Shown: one piece after another, positions 1 through 6,352 of the stretch | Numbering within the stretch: the first letter of the stretch is position 1 | Layout: every line of letters begins with the position of its first letter | DNA from: Acidimicrobiia bacterium UBA4744 | Lineage (GTDB): Bacteria; Actinomycetota; Acidimicrobiia; Spongiisociales; UBA4744 | Length of the DNA: 8,983 bases | Direction of reading: 5' to 3' | NCBI GenBank assembly: GCA_002403855.1 | Contig: DHIO01000048.1 | Coordinates: forward strand, 29,549-38,531 | Made by a program: the position numbers and the translations under genes | Notes under the pieces: model-generated | The model's database searches: none | Seen by the model: the letters and a program-made list of their open reading frames with translations, nothing else | Told to the model about the DNA's origin: nothing

Positions 1-119
1 GTGCGGTAGATGTCGATCTCTCCCGACTCGGCGAGGCAGGCGCTGGTCGCCTCCTCGCCTTGTTTGAACAGGTGGGTGCCGGGGCATTTGGAGATCGGCT
101 TTCCAACCTCGGAGAGCAT
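1..119 (-). CDS. Cyclic-nucleotide-binding-domain protein, N-terminal fragment (runs off the left edge)
   Basis: The minus frame from 119 to the window edge gives 39 residues. They contain GTHLFKQGEEATSACLAESG followed by EIDIYR, which resembles the first beta strands of a cNMP-binding (Crp/Fnr-type) domain, where a pattern like 'xxLFxxGExAxxxxxxxSGEVxIYR' is common. Domains of this kind sense cyclic nucleotides or serve as ligand-less regulatory modules; the effector part of this protein is outside the window. The ATG at 119-117 is the only standard start in the frame and has an AGGA about 7 bases upstream. The frame stays open back to 251 and still looks protein-like (a segment GRPDYPPLQHQDVE), so the true N-terminus may be longer, with an unusual start or an upstream frameshift. 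It lies 124 bases downstream of the preceding minus-strand gene and could share its transcript. The domain call is moderate and the start is uncertain. Confidence 0.55.
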   Translation of the reverse strand, partial: MLSEVGKPISKCPGTHLFKQGEEATSACLAESGEIDIYR

Positions 120-243
120 CTCGACGTCCTGGTGCTGGAGGGGCGGATAGTCGGGACGGCCGAAGGACCGCGCGCTCCAGGCGAGATGCTGCTGATCGAC
201 GGTCTCACGGTTGGGGGCCGTCGGACGACCGAGAGGTTGCCGC

Positions 244-1218
244 TCATCGGGTCAATCTCTCCCAGCCGCAGCGGAGGAAGGCCAACGCAGTCTCACGCTG
301 GTCGGCAGCGGCGAGGACTTCCCGATACGAGAGGCTGGCTCCGTTGAAGTTGGTGTCGTTCCAATACGAGTCGGATCGGTCGATCTCTCCCCAGGCGGCC
401 ACGTACAGGTACGGTTCCGGATGGGCGTCGTCGCCCGGCGAGGCCCCGTAGCTGGCCCTTTGCCCACGGTCGGAGGAGCCCATCTCAAAGGCCGGGTCGA
501 AGTGCTCGGGCCAAAGCTGTACCCGGGCGACGTCCTCAGCACCGGGGGTGCGGCGCGCCTCTTCGAGAACCGACGTGGAGAACCCGAACCACCCGCCGAG
601 GGCGTCGGTGACCGCCGGTTCGACGTTCAGGTGGTGGTCGGCACCGACCGGGTCGAGCGGATCATGGAATCCGTCGAACCAGACGTCTCGATAGGAGATT
701 CCGAGGAAGTGGGTTGCGGCCGCCAGGGTGGTGATGGGGGTGGAGCGGACGTCTTCGCCTTGCTGGTGGACCAGCAGATTCTCTTCAATTCGCACCTGCT
801 CGCCGGCGCCGAAGAAAGGGGTGCCGAATCCGCGGTGGGTATAGCGCAGACCCAGCTTGCCCGTCTCGGCGTGCCGCTTGGGAGCAATAGCGTAGAAGGC
901 CAGCTGATGGAGATGGCGCCGGCCCTCGTCGTACCCGGCGGGCAACTCTCCTAGGCGCCGGTGGGCACCCAACCAGTGGTCGGTCGCATAGCCTGCCAGG
1001 TCCGGGTGGGTGGCAACGATTTCGCCCCAGGTGATGCCCTCTCCGGGAATCGGTGTGACCACCGTCCCGGAGGCGTCGGACGGGTCGGTGGGGTCGTCGG
1101 CGAACCAATCCGGGTTGGTGTCAGCAGGCGGCGAAGGCTCCAGGACCCGGGCTTCATGGCCGTGAGGCAGCCGGGCTGTGGCCTCGGCCCGGGCGTTGCG
1201 AGCAGTCGGCGCGGTCAT
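244..1218 (-). CDS. Uncharacterised 324-residue actinobacterial protein
   Basis: I do not recognise a characterised family. The ATG at 1218-1216 is chosen over upstream in-frame starts because AGGAGA sits about 6 bases before it and because residues upstream of it are low-complexity, arginine-rich and overlap the DoxX gene. The product is soluble, with no signal peptide or membrane segment. The first ~55 residues are Pro/Asp/Thr-rich and probably disordered. The folded part has notable conserved-looking blocks: HQLAFYAIAPKRHAETGKLG (104-123), RIEENLLV (143-150), VQLWPEHFDPAFEMG (233-247) and YGASPGDDAHPEPYLYV (257-273). The 'LWPEHFD...SPGD...EPYLYV' signature recalls, from memory only, DUF5996-like and related uncharacterised actinobacterial proteins. 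The gene starts 26 bases after the DoxX stop, so the two are likely co-transcribed. Function is unknown. Confidence 0.8.
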   Translation of the reverse strand: MTAPTARNARAEATARLPHGHEARVLEPSPPADTNPDWFADDPTDPSDASGTVVTPIPGEGITWGEIVATHPDLAGYATDHWLGAHRRLGELPAGYDEGRRHLHQLAFYAIAPKRHAETGKLGLRYTHRGFGTPFFGAGEQVRIEENLLVHQQGEDVRSTPITTLAAATHFLGISYRDVWFDGFHDPLDPVGADHHLNVEPAVTDALGGWFGFSTSVLEEARRTPGAEDVARVQLWPEHFDPAFEMGSSDRGQRASYGASPGDDAHPEPYLYVAAWGEIDRSDSYWNDTNFNGASLSYREVLAAADQRETALAFLRCGWERLTR

Positions 1219-1244
1219 CACTGTTCTCCTCGGGTCGGTGCGGG

Positions 1245-1760
1245 TCAGCCGGCGGGGGAGGGGTCGTTGGTGGGGCGGCGCCAGAAGGCGGCCAGTTGGG
1301 CGGCGCCGGCTGCCACTCCTACCACGGCGATGATCAAACCCGTCCATTCGTCGAACGTGCCATCGATACCGATGGCGTTGTCGATGGAGGCGGCGCCGGG
1401 CCCCAGCATTGCCAGGGCGAGGGCGGCCACCGCCAGTGTGGCCACGTATTCGTATCCCTCATCGGGTCGTTTGAAAACGAAGAACCCGGCGAAGCGGTGG
1501 ATGGAGCCGAAAGCCACGGTCATGGTGGCGATCAAACCGGCGGCCGCGAAGGAGGTGAGTAGCCCGGCGGCGAGCCCCAGACCGATGGCGAGTTCGCCGG
1601 CGGCGGACGCCTGGGCGTTCATGCGCGGTTGGCGGAATCCCTTGGATTCGAACCACGAGGTGGTCCCGTCGATGCTGCGCGCGTGGTTGATACCGTGGGC
1701 GAGCATCACGAAACCCAGCCACACGCGGAGGATCAGCAAGGCGGTGTCGATGGCGTTCAT
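1245..1760 (-). CDS. DoxX-family membrane protein
   Basis: This encodes 171 residues. The ATG at 1760-1758 is preferred over an upstream in-frame ATG at 1811 because AGAGGA lies upstream at suitable spacing and the protein then opens directly with a membrane helix. Hydrophobic segments fall at about 5-23, 53-86 (two helices), 104-121 and 140-160. DoxX hallmarks are LRVWLGFVMLAHGINH (11-26), matching the family's R-x3-G-x4-HG pattern, and GELAIGLGLAAGLLT (55-69). DoxX-like proteins are small inner-membrane proteins; some associate with thiol/redox and oxidative-stress systems, but most are uncharacterised and no enzymatic role can be assigned here. It is the first intact gene of a minus-strand pair with the uncharacterised gene 26 bases downstream. 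The direct repeat at 1791-1838 lies 31 bases upstream of the start and may be its operator. Confidence 0.85.
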   Translation of the reverse strand: MNAIDTALLILRVWLGFVMLAHGINHARSIDGTTSWFESKGFRQPRMNAQASAAGELAIGLGLAAGLLTSFAAAGLIATMTVAFGSIHRFAGFFVFKRPDEGYEYVATLAVAALALAMLGPGAASIDNAIGIDGTFDEWTGLIIAVVGVAAGAAQLAAFWRRPTNDPSPAG

Positions 1761-1790
1761 GATCCGGGTCCTCTCGTCGCTCGGGGCAGT

Positions 1791-1838
1791 CAATGTCGGA
1801 TGGCCGATCATTCTGCCGCCAATGTCGCACAGCCGACC
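1791..1838. promoter_or_regulatory. Imperfect 19-bp direct repeat upstream of the DoxX gene (candidate operator)
   Basis: The plus strand has CAATGTCGGATGGCCGATC at 1791-1809 and CAATGTCGCACAGCCGACC at 1820-1838. The copies match at 15 of 19 positions, sharing CAATGTCG and GCCGA, and are 29 bases apart start to start, close to three helical turns. They lie 31-78 bases upstream of the DoxX ATG, in the region expected to hold its promoter. I could not fix clear -35/-10 boxes. Two same-face copies at this spacing are typical of a tandem regulator-binding site, but no regulator is identified and coincidence in GC-rich DNA is possible. Confidence 0.35.
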
Positions 1839-1902
1839 AATTGTTCGGGAGTCCGACGGTCGCGGGTCCCGGATCTCGGCCTCGATCTACGTCCCGGGGG
1901 AC

Positions 1903-2088
1903 TCACACCAGCTGTGGATCCGTCGACCCCTCGACCAGGGCCGGTCCCCGGTGGTCGACGGCGGCCCGTACCGCTTCGGTCAGCCGACCGGCGTCGGTGA
2001 CCCGGCCACCTGTGGCGCCGCACAGCTCGGCGAGGGCGGCGAAGTCGGGATTGTGCAAGCTGGTCTGCCACACGTGGACGTACAAGCC
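1903..2088 (-). pseudogene. C-terminal remnant of a pyruvate-oxidase-like ThDP-dependent enzyme
   Basis: The minus frame contains LHNPDFAALAELCGATGGRV and then TDAGRLTEAVRAAVDHRGPALVEGSTDP. This matches the last part of the PP (C-terminal ThDP-binding) domain of the PoxB/acetolactate-synthase superfamily, where 'T-x-LHNPDFAxxAxAxGxxGxRV...GPxLVxVxTDP' is standard; the LHNPDF wording is most like pyruvate oxidase/dehydrogenase (quinone). Intact enzymes have about 550-600 residues. Only about 60 remain, with no Rossmann domain and no ThDP/Mg motif (GDGxxN). The open frame extends upstream to 2166 through a Pro/Arg-rich stretch with no homology, and its only start there is a TTG without a convincing ribosome-binding site. 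The frame stops at 1905-1903, before the usual C-terminal tail. It cannot be catalytic and is called a gene relic. Family level is fairly sure; the exact enzyme is not. Confidence 0.65.
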
Positions 2089-2354
2089 ATCTTCACCGTT
2101 TCCAGGAGGCGGAGGGGGCTCCGGTGACGTACGATGCCGTCTACCGGTTGGTCGAGTGGCGCTCAACCTTTACGGGCCTCTGACGCAACTGCACCGACGG
2201 TCATGTCGCGGTGAGACTCGGGCGGTCGACCTTGAGGCAAGCGCCGAGGCGATGCCGATGGGCCGAGCCCTACTTCGGCCGAAGAGAGGAACGGCCATGA
2301 ACGTCGTCCAGCCGCGCTCGACGAGAGCCGAGAGCAGACAAGGAGAATTCCGGA
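2089..2354. other. Divergent intergenic region between the two gene blocks
   Basis: I see no convincing intact gene here. It should contain the promoter of the plus-strand operon, but I could not identify persuasive -35/-10 boxes. A perfect 12-base palindrome, CTTCGGCCGAAG, lies at 2273-2284. An ATG at 2297 preceded by GAGAGGA opens a 50-codon arginine-rich frame (to 2449) that overlaps the gnd relic in another frame; it resembles nothing I know. AGGAG at 2341-2345, nine bases before the ATG at 2355, is the ribosome-binding site of the gnd relic. Confidence 0.4.
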
Positions 2355-2657
2355 ATGGAACTGGGAATGATCGGCCTCGGCCGAATGGGAGCAAACCTCG
2401 TACGGCGGTTACTCCGCGACGGTCACCAACCCGTCGCGTACGACCTTGAGAACCCGGAACTCGAGGGCTTCCCCGGTCGTGTCTCGGACTCGGGGGAGGG
2501 TAGGTGGACCGTGTTGAGTGCTGAGGGCGTCCCGGCGCCCTTGCTTTCGGCGGCCCTCTACGGCCGGCTCGACGCACGCGGCCGTGACGAATTCGCCAAC
2601 CAGGCGCTGTCGGCGATGCGCCGGCCGTTCGGCGGTCACCAACCAGGTCCCGCATGA
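2355..2657 (+). pseudogene. gnd: 6-phosphogluconate dehydrogenase relic with large in-frame internal deletion
   Basis: The 100-residue frame is a fusion of the two ends of decarboxylating 6-phosphogluconate dehydrogenase. Residues 1-30 are the start of the Rossmann fold, with the dinucleotide motif GLGRMGAN at 7-14. Residues from about 34 (NPELEGFPGRVSDSGEGRW, then VPAPLLSAALYGRL and LSAMRRPFGGH) are the extreme C-terminus of the roughly 300-residue (YqeC/GndA-like short) form. About 200 central residues, including the catalytic Lys/Asn region and most substrate contacts, are missing, joined in frame near 2442-2460. A second small gap is likely in 'WTVLSAEGVPAP', where relatives usually have two or three more residues. 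Translation signals remain: AGGAG at 2341-2345, an intact ATG, and an ATGA overlap with zwf. It cannot be an active dehydrogenase. An assembly collapse is an alternative explanation. Confidence 0.85.
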
Positions 2658-4030
2658 TGGGTGAGAGCTACGCCGATGCGCTCATCCTGTTCGGGATCAG
2701 CGGTGATCTGGCCCGCAACAAGCTGTTCTCCGCTCTCTACAACCTGACCGCCGCCGGCGGCCTCGACATGCCGGTGGTCGGCGTGGCCTCCAGCGACTGG
2801 AGCGACGAGCATCTGCGTCTTCGTGCTCGCCAGGCTCTCGAGGAGGCTGGTGAACCGATCGACGACGAGGTGTTCGCCCGGTTGGCGGCCAATCTCTGCT
2901 ACGTGGCCGGCGACTACCGGGAACCGGCCACCTACGCCGACATCACCAAGCGGGTGGCAGACACCGGGTGCACCGTTTCGTACCTGGCGATTCCCCCCGG
3001 CTTGTTCGACGACGTCGTCGAGGGCCTGGCTTCGGAGGGGCTCAACCGTCGGGGCCGTGTGGTGTTGGAGAAACCCTTCGGTCGCGATACTCAGTCGGCC
3101 GCCGAGCTCAGCGACATCGTCCACCGGCACTTCCCCGAAGAGCGGGTGTACCGGATCGACCACTTCCTCGGAAAGGAAGCCGTGCAGAACCTGATGATCT
3201 TCCGGTTCTCCAACACGATTCTGGAACCGGTCTGGAACCGCCACTACGTGCGCGGAGTTCAAATCACCATGGCCGAGGACTTCGGAGTGGAAGGACGGGG
3301 CTCTTTCTACGACACGGTGGGAACGTTGCGCGATGTCGTTCAGAATCACCTTCTCCAGGTGCTGGCATTGCTGGCCATGGAACCGCCGGCATCCGAGGAT
3401 CCAGACGCCCTGCGGGACGAACGGGTCAAGGTGCTCAAAGCCGTCGAGACGCTCACTCCCGACGACGTGGTGCGCGGCCAGTACGTCGGCTATCTCGACG
3501 AACCCGGCGTGGCTGCGGGGTCCGACACCGAGACCTTCGCGGCGGTGCGCCTCGAGGTCGACTCGTGGCGGTGGGCGGGAGTGCCGTGGATCATCCGGGC
3601 CGGCAAGGGACTGGCCTCCACGGTCACCGAGGCGGTGGTCGAGTTCGTCCGCCCTCCCCGGCCTCTGTTCGCCGCCGCCGACTGCCACCCCGGTCCGAAT
3701 CGGTTGACCTTCCGCACCAAACCCGACGAAGAGATCAACCTGTCGATGCAGGCCAAGACTCCCGGAGCATCCATGGTGAGCGGCCCGGTCGAACTGCACC
3801 TCCAGCACGACCGGATCAGAGGCCGCGATGCCTACGATCGTCTCATCGGCGACGCCCTGCGCGGAGACCCGGGTCTCTTCGCCCGGCAGGACGGAGTCAT
3901 GGAGGCGTGGAGGGTGGTGGAACGAGTACTCACCGATCGCCGTCCGGTCGTTCCCTATCAGCGGGGTAGCTGGGGTCCGGTCGAGGCTCGCAGCCTGCTC
4001 GGCACCGACTGGACCTGGGCTGCCACATGA
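2654..4030 (+). CDS. zwf: Glucose-6-phosphate 1-dehydrogenase
   Basis: This 458-residue cytosolic enzyme oxidises glucose-6-phosphate to 6-phosphogluconolactone, normally reducing NADP+, at the entry to the oxidative pentose phosphate and Entner-Doudoroff routes. The N-terminal Rossmann motif GISGDLARNK is at 14-23, EKPFG at 139-143, the substrate-binding signature RIDHFLGKE at 167-175 (His170), and DTVGTLRDVVQNHLLQ ends with His232, matching the catalytic-base position of characterised G6PDs. Length is slightly short for the family (about 460-510) but all core motifs are present. The ATG at 2654 overlaps the gnd-relic stop (ATGA); a second ATG follows at once. There is only a weak AGG upstream, so translation probably depends on coupling to the relic reading frame. 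It is followed by the micro-ORF at 4027 and then pgl. The identification is very secure. Confidence 0.97.
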   Translation: MMGESYADALILFGISGDLARNKLFSALYNLTAAGGLDMPVVGVASSDWSDEHLRLRARQALEEAGEPIDDEVFARLAANLCYVAGDYREPATYADITKRVADTGCTVSYLAIPPGLFDDVVEGLASEGLNRRGRVVLEKPFGRDTQSAAELSDIVHRHFPEERVYRIDHFLGKEAVQNLMIFRFSNTILEPVWNRHYVRGVQITMAEDFGVEGRGSFYDTVGTLRDVVQNHLLQVLALLAMEPPASEDPDALRDERVKVLKAVETLTPDDVVRGQYVGYLDEPGVAAGSDTETFAAVRLEVDSWRWAGVPWIIRAGKGLASTVTEAVVEFVRPPRPLFAAADCHPGPNRLTFRTKPDEEINLSMQAKTPGASMVSGPVELHLQHDRIRGRDAYDRLIGDALRGDPGLFARQDGVMEAWRVVERVLTDRRPVVPYQRGSWGPVEARSLLGTDWTWAAT

Positions 4031-4068
4031 GCGAACGTGAAATCGCGTTGGTCCATCGGGTGCCGTGA
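4027..4068 (+). CDS. 13-codon micro-ORF bridging zwf and pgl
   Basis: An ATG at 4027 overlaps the zwf stop as ATGA and opens the peptide MSEREIALVHRVP. Its TGA (4066-4068) overlaps the pgl ATG at 4068-4070 as TGATG. Both junctions are classical translational-coupling overlaps, so ribosomes could pass zwf to micro-ORF to pgl without dissociating. pgl itself has no strong ribosome-binding site. The peptide matches nothing I recognise. It may be a pure coupling device or the stub of a lost gene, since the neighbouring gnd is a deletion relic and other genes such as opcA can occupy this position in actinobacteria. Coding status is speculative. Confidence 0.35.
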   Translation: MSEREIALVHRVP

Positions 4069-4709
4069 TGGACGTCGTTCGCGCCGGTTCCGATCTGACC
4101 GAGGCTGCCTCCGAAGTACTCATCCGATCTCTGGCCGACTATCTCCGGGATCGACGACGGGTATCGGTAGCGTTGTCGGGGGGCCGGACTCCGTGGCCGG
4201 TCCTGAGATCGCTGGCCCGGGCCGATCTGGACTGGAACCGAGTGGACATCTACCAGGTGGATGAGCGCGTGGCTCCGGCCGGCGACCCCGCTCGCAACCT
4301 CACCGGTCTCACCACCGCATTGACAGACCACGTCCCGGCCAGGATCCACCCGATGCCGGTCGACGCCCCGGACCTGGAAGCCGCGGCCCTCCGCTATGCG
4401 CAGGAGCTTCCGCGGCCACTCAACATCGTCCACCTGGGTCTGGGGGACGACGGACACACCGCCTCGCTGGTTCCCGATGATCCCGTGCTCGAGGTCGACG
4501 ATCGCCTGGCCGCGGTCACGGGACCGTATCGAGGGCACCGTCGCATGACCCTGACCTTTGGCGCCCTCGCCGAGGCCGATTCGATCGTGTGGATCGTCGC
4601 CGGTACCGACAAGGCCGCCATGGTGGAGCGTCTGTTGGCCGCCGATCCCAGCATCCCGGCCGGCCGGGTTCCTCAGGACCGGGCCGTTCTGGTCACTGAT
4701 TCGATCTAA
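4068..4709 (+). CDS. pgl: 6-phosphogluconolactonase
   Basis: This SugarP-isomerase-fold (NagB/DevB-type) enzyme hydrolyses 6-phosphogluconolactone, the Zwf product, to 6-phosphogluconate. Counting from the ATG, the 213 residues carry ALSGGRTPWPVL near 35-46 (phosphate-binding SGGxTP loop), DIYQVDERVAP near 60-70, and the lactonase signature GLGDDGHTASLVP near 124-136 with the catalytic-type His. RRMTLTFGAL and VWIVAGTDKAAMV follow, also family-typical. Length is slightly short of the usual 230-260. An in-frame GTG lies one codon upstream (4065); the ATG is preferred because it overlaps the micro-ORF stop as TGATG. pgi follows after a 14-base gap. The identification is secure. Confidence 0.95.
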   Translation: MDVVRAGSDLTEAASEVLIRSLADYLRDRRRVSVALSGGRTPWPVLRSLARADLDWNRVDIYQVDERVAPAGDPARNLTGLTTALTDHVPARIHPMPVDAPDLEAAALRYAQELPRPLNIVHLGLGDDGHTASLVPDDPVLEVDDRLAAVTGPYRGHRRMTLTFGALAEADSIVWIVAGTDKAAMVERLLAADPSIPAGRVPQDRAVLVTDSI

Positions 4710-4723
4710 CACTGGAGGAACAC

Positions 4724-6352
4724 TTGACACCTATCAACACGACCGGCGAGTGGAAAGCTCTCGAGACCCTCAAACAGCAGCAGGGAGAACTGGACCTGCG
4801 GCGTGTCTTTGCGGTCGATCCGGATCGCGCCGACCGGCTCACCTTCACGGCCGGCGAGCTCCGGGTCGACCTCTCCAAACACCTGGTCACCGATGAGATC
4901 CTCGCCGCCCTGACGGCTGTGGCCCGGCGGGCGAGGCTCCCCGAACAGATCGAGGCCATGTTCGGCGGTGAACCCATCAACGCCACCGAAGACCGGGCGG
5001 TGCTCCACACCGCGCTGCGGTCCGCTCCCGGTGACGAGTTCACCGTGGGCGGCCGGGATGTGACCGCCGACGTCCGCCAGGTGCTCGATCGGATGGATGC
5101 CTTCGCCGAGCGGGTTCGTGAGGGCGCCTGGCGGGGCCACACGGGGGAGCGGATCCACCACGTGGTCAACATCGGAATCGGTGGGTCGGATCTGGGTCCG
5201 GCGATGGCCTATCGAGCGATGCGCTCCTACGTCCATCCCGACCTCGAAGCGCATTTCGTTTCGAACATCGACCCGGCGGATTTGGCCTCTGTGCTTCACG
5301 TCGTCGACCCGGCTACCACGCTCTTCATCGTTGCCTCCAAGACCTTCACGACCCTGGAGACCCTTTCCAACGCCCGCAACGCCCGGGCCTGGCTGATCGA
5401 CCGGCTCGGCGACGAGGCGGCGGTGGCGCGTCACTTCGTGGCCGTCTCGACCAACGCCGAGGAGGTGGCTGCTTTCGGGATCGACACCGACAACATGTTT
5501 GGGTTCTGGGATTGGGTGGGCGGACGGTATTCCATGGACTCGGCGATCGGGCTCAGCCTGATGATCACCATCGGGCCCGACGCCTTCCGGGACATGCTGG
5601 TCGGGTTTCGCGCCATGGACCAACATTTCCGCACCAGTCCACTGGAGCGCAACGTTCCGGCGCTGCTGGGGTTGATCGGGGTCTGGTACCGCAACTTGCT
5701 CGGCTACCCGGCCTACGCCGTGCTGCCCTACAGCCAGGACCTGGACCGGTTTGCCGCCTATCTCCAGCAGCTCGACATGGAATCCAACGGCAAGCGGGTG
5801 CACCTCGACGGATCACCCGTTGAGATAGACACCGGACCGATCGTGTGGGGCGAGCCCGGCACCAACGGACAGCACGCCTTCTACCAACTGCTCCACCAGG
5901 GCACCACAGTGGTACCGGCTGATCTGATCGGGTTCGTCCAACCGGTCCAGGATCTGGGAGGCCAGCATGATCTGCTGATGGGCAACTTGTTCGCTCAGGC
6001 CGAGGCGCTGGCCTTCGGCAGGACGGCCGAGGAGGTGGCCGCCGCCGGCATCCCTCCCGAACTGGTCCCGCACCGCACCTTCCCCGGCAACCGGCCGACT
6101 TCGGTGATGCTGGCGCCCCGGCTGACACCATCGGTGCTGGGCCAGCTCGTCGCCCTCTACGAGCACAAAGTATTCACCCAGGGGGTGATCTGGGGGATCA
6201 ATTCGTTCGACCAATGGGGAGTCGAGCTCGGAAAGGCACTCGCCACCACCATCATCGGTGAACTGACCACCGATAGCCGGCCGGACCTGGCCCACGATCC
6301 GTCGACCAACGCCCTGATCCGCTACTACCGACGAGAGCAGGGAAGGCCGTGA
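4724..6352 (+). CDS. pgi: Glucose-6-phosphate isomerase (TTG start)
   Basis: This 542-residue cytosolic enzyme interconverts glucose-6-phosphate and fructose-6-phosphate. The TTG start is supported by a strong GGAGGAA at 4714-4720; no ATG fits, and the N-terminus (EWKALETLKQQQGELDLRRV) aligns with the family's usual opening. Motifs: GIGGSDLGP at 151-159, SKTFTTLET at 205-213, FWDWVGGRYS at 261-270 (PGI signature 1), ESNGK at 353-357 with the catalytic-type Glu, NGQHAFYQ at 381-388 with the ring-opening His384, and GVIWGINSFDQWGVELGK at 487-504 (signature 2, Lys504). Length is normal. In this operon it can return fructose-6-phosphate to glucose-6-phosphate for Zwf, allowing cyclic NADPH production, or feed glycolysis. 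Its stop overlaps the next gene as GTGA. The identification is very secure. Confidence 0.98.
   Translation: MTPINTTGEWKALETLKQQQGELDLRRVFAVDPDRADRLTFTAGELRVDLSKHLVTDEILAALTAVARRARLPEQIEAMFGGEPINATEDRAVLHTALRSAPGDEFTVGGRDVTADVRQVLDRMDAFAERVREGAWRGHTGERIHHVVNIGIGGSDLGPAMAYRAMRSYVHPDLEAHFVSNIDPADLASVLHVVDPATTLFIVASKTFTTLETLSNARNARAWLIDRLGDEAAVARHFVAVSTNAEEVAAFGIDTDNMFGFWDWVGGRYSMDSAIGLSLMITIGPDAFRDMLVGFRAMDQHFRTSPLERNVPALLGLIGVWYRNLLGYPAYAVLPYSQDLDRFAAYLQQLDMESNGKRVHLDGSPVEIDTGPIVWGEPGTNGQHAFYQLLHQGTTVVPADLIGFVQPVQDLGGQHDLLMGNLFAQAEALAFGRTAEEVAAAGIPPELVPHRTFPGNRPTSVMLAPRLTPSVLGQLVALYEHKVFTQGVIWGINSFDQWGVELGKALATTIIGELTTDSRPDLAHDPSTNALIRYYRREQGRP

Noticed and set aside
211..2127. Long plus-strand open frames opposite the minus-strand genes (211-954 and 961-2127).
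   Set aside because: They are antisense shadows in GC-rich DNA. The minus frames carry recognisable or conserved-looking protein motifs and ribosome-binding sites; the plus frames show none.
2273..2284. Perfect 12-base palindrome CTTCGGCCGAAG upstream of the operon.
   Set aside because: Short GC-rich palindromes are frequent in such DNA. Without a second copy or a defined promoter it cannot be called an operator.
2297..2449. A 50-codon plus-strand frame with a GAGAGGA ribosome-binding-like site ahead of the gnd relic, considered as a leader peptide.
   Set aside because: It is arginine-rich, matches nothing known, and overlaps the gnd relic in another frame by about 95 bases. It lacks attenuator-type repeated codons or hairpins.
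2636..5803. Long minus-strand open frames opposite zwf, pgl and pgi (2636-4123, 3930-4730, 4706-5803).
   Set aside because: Their compositions are biased and contain no known motifs, while the opposite strand holds three unmistakable enzymes.
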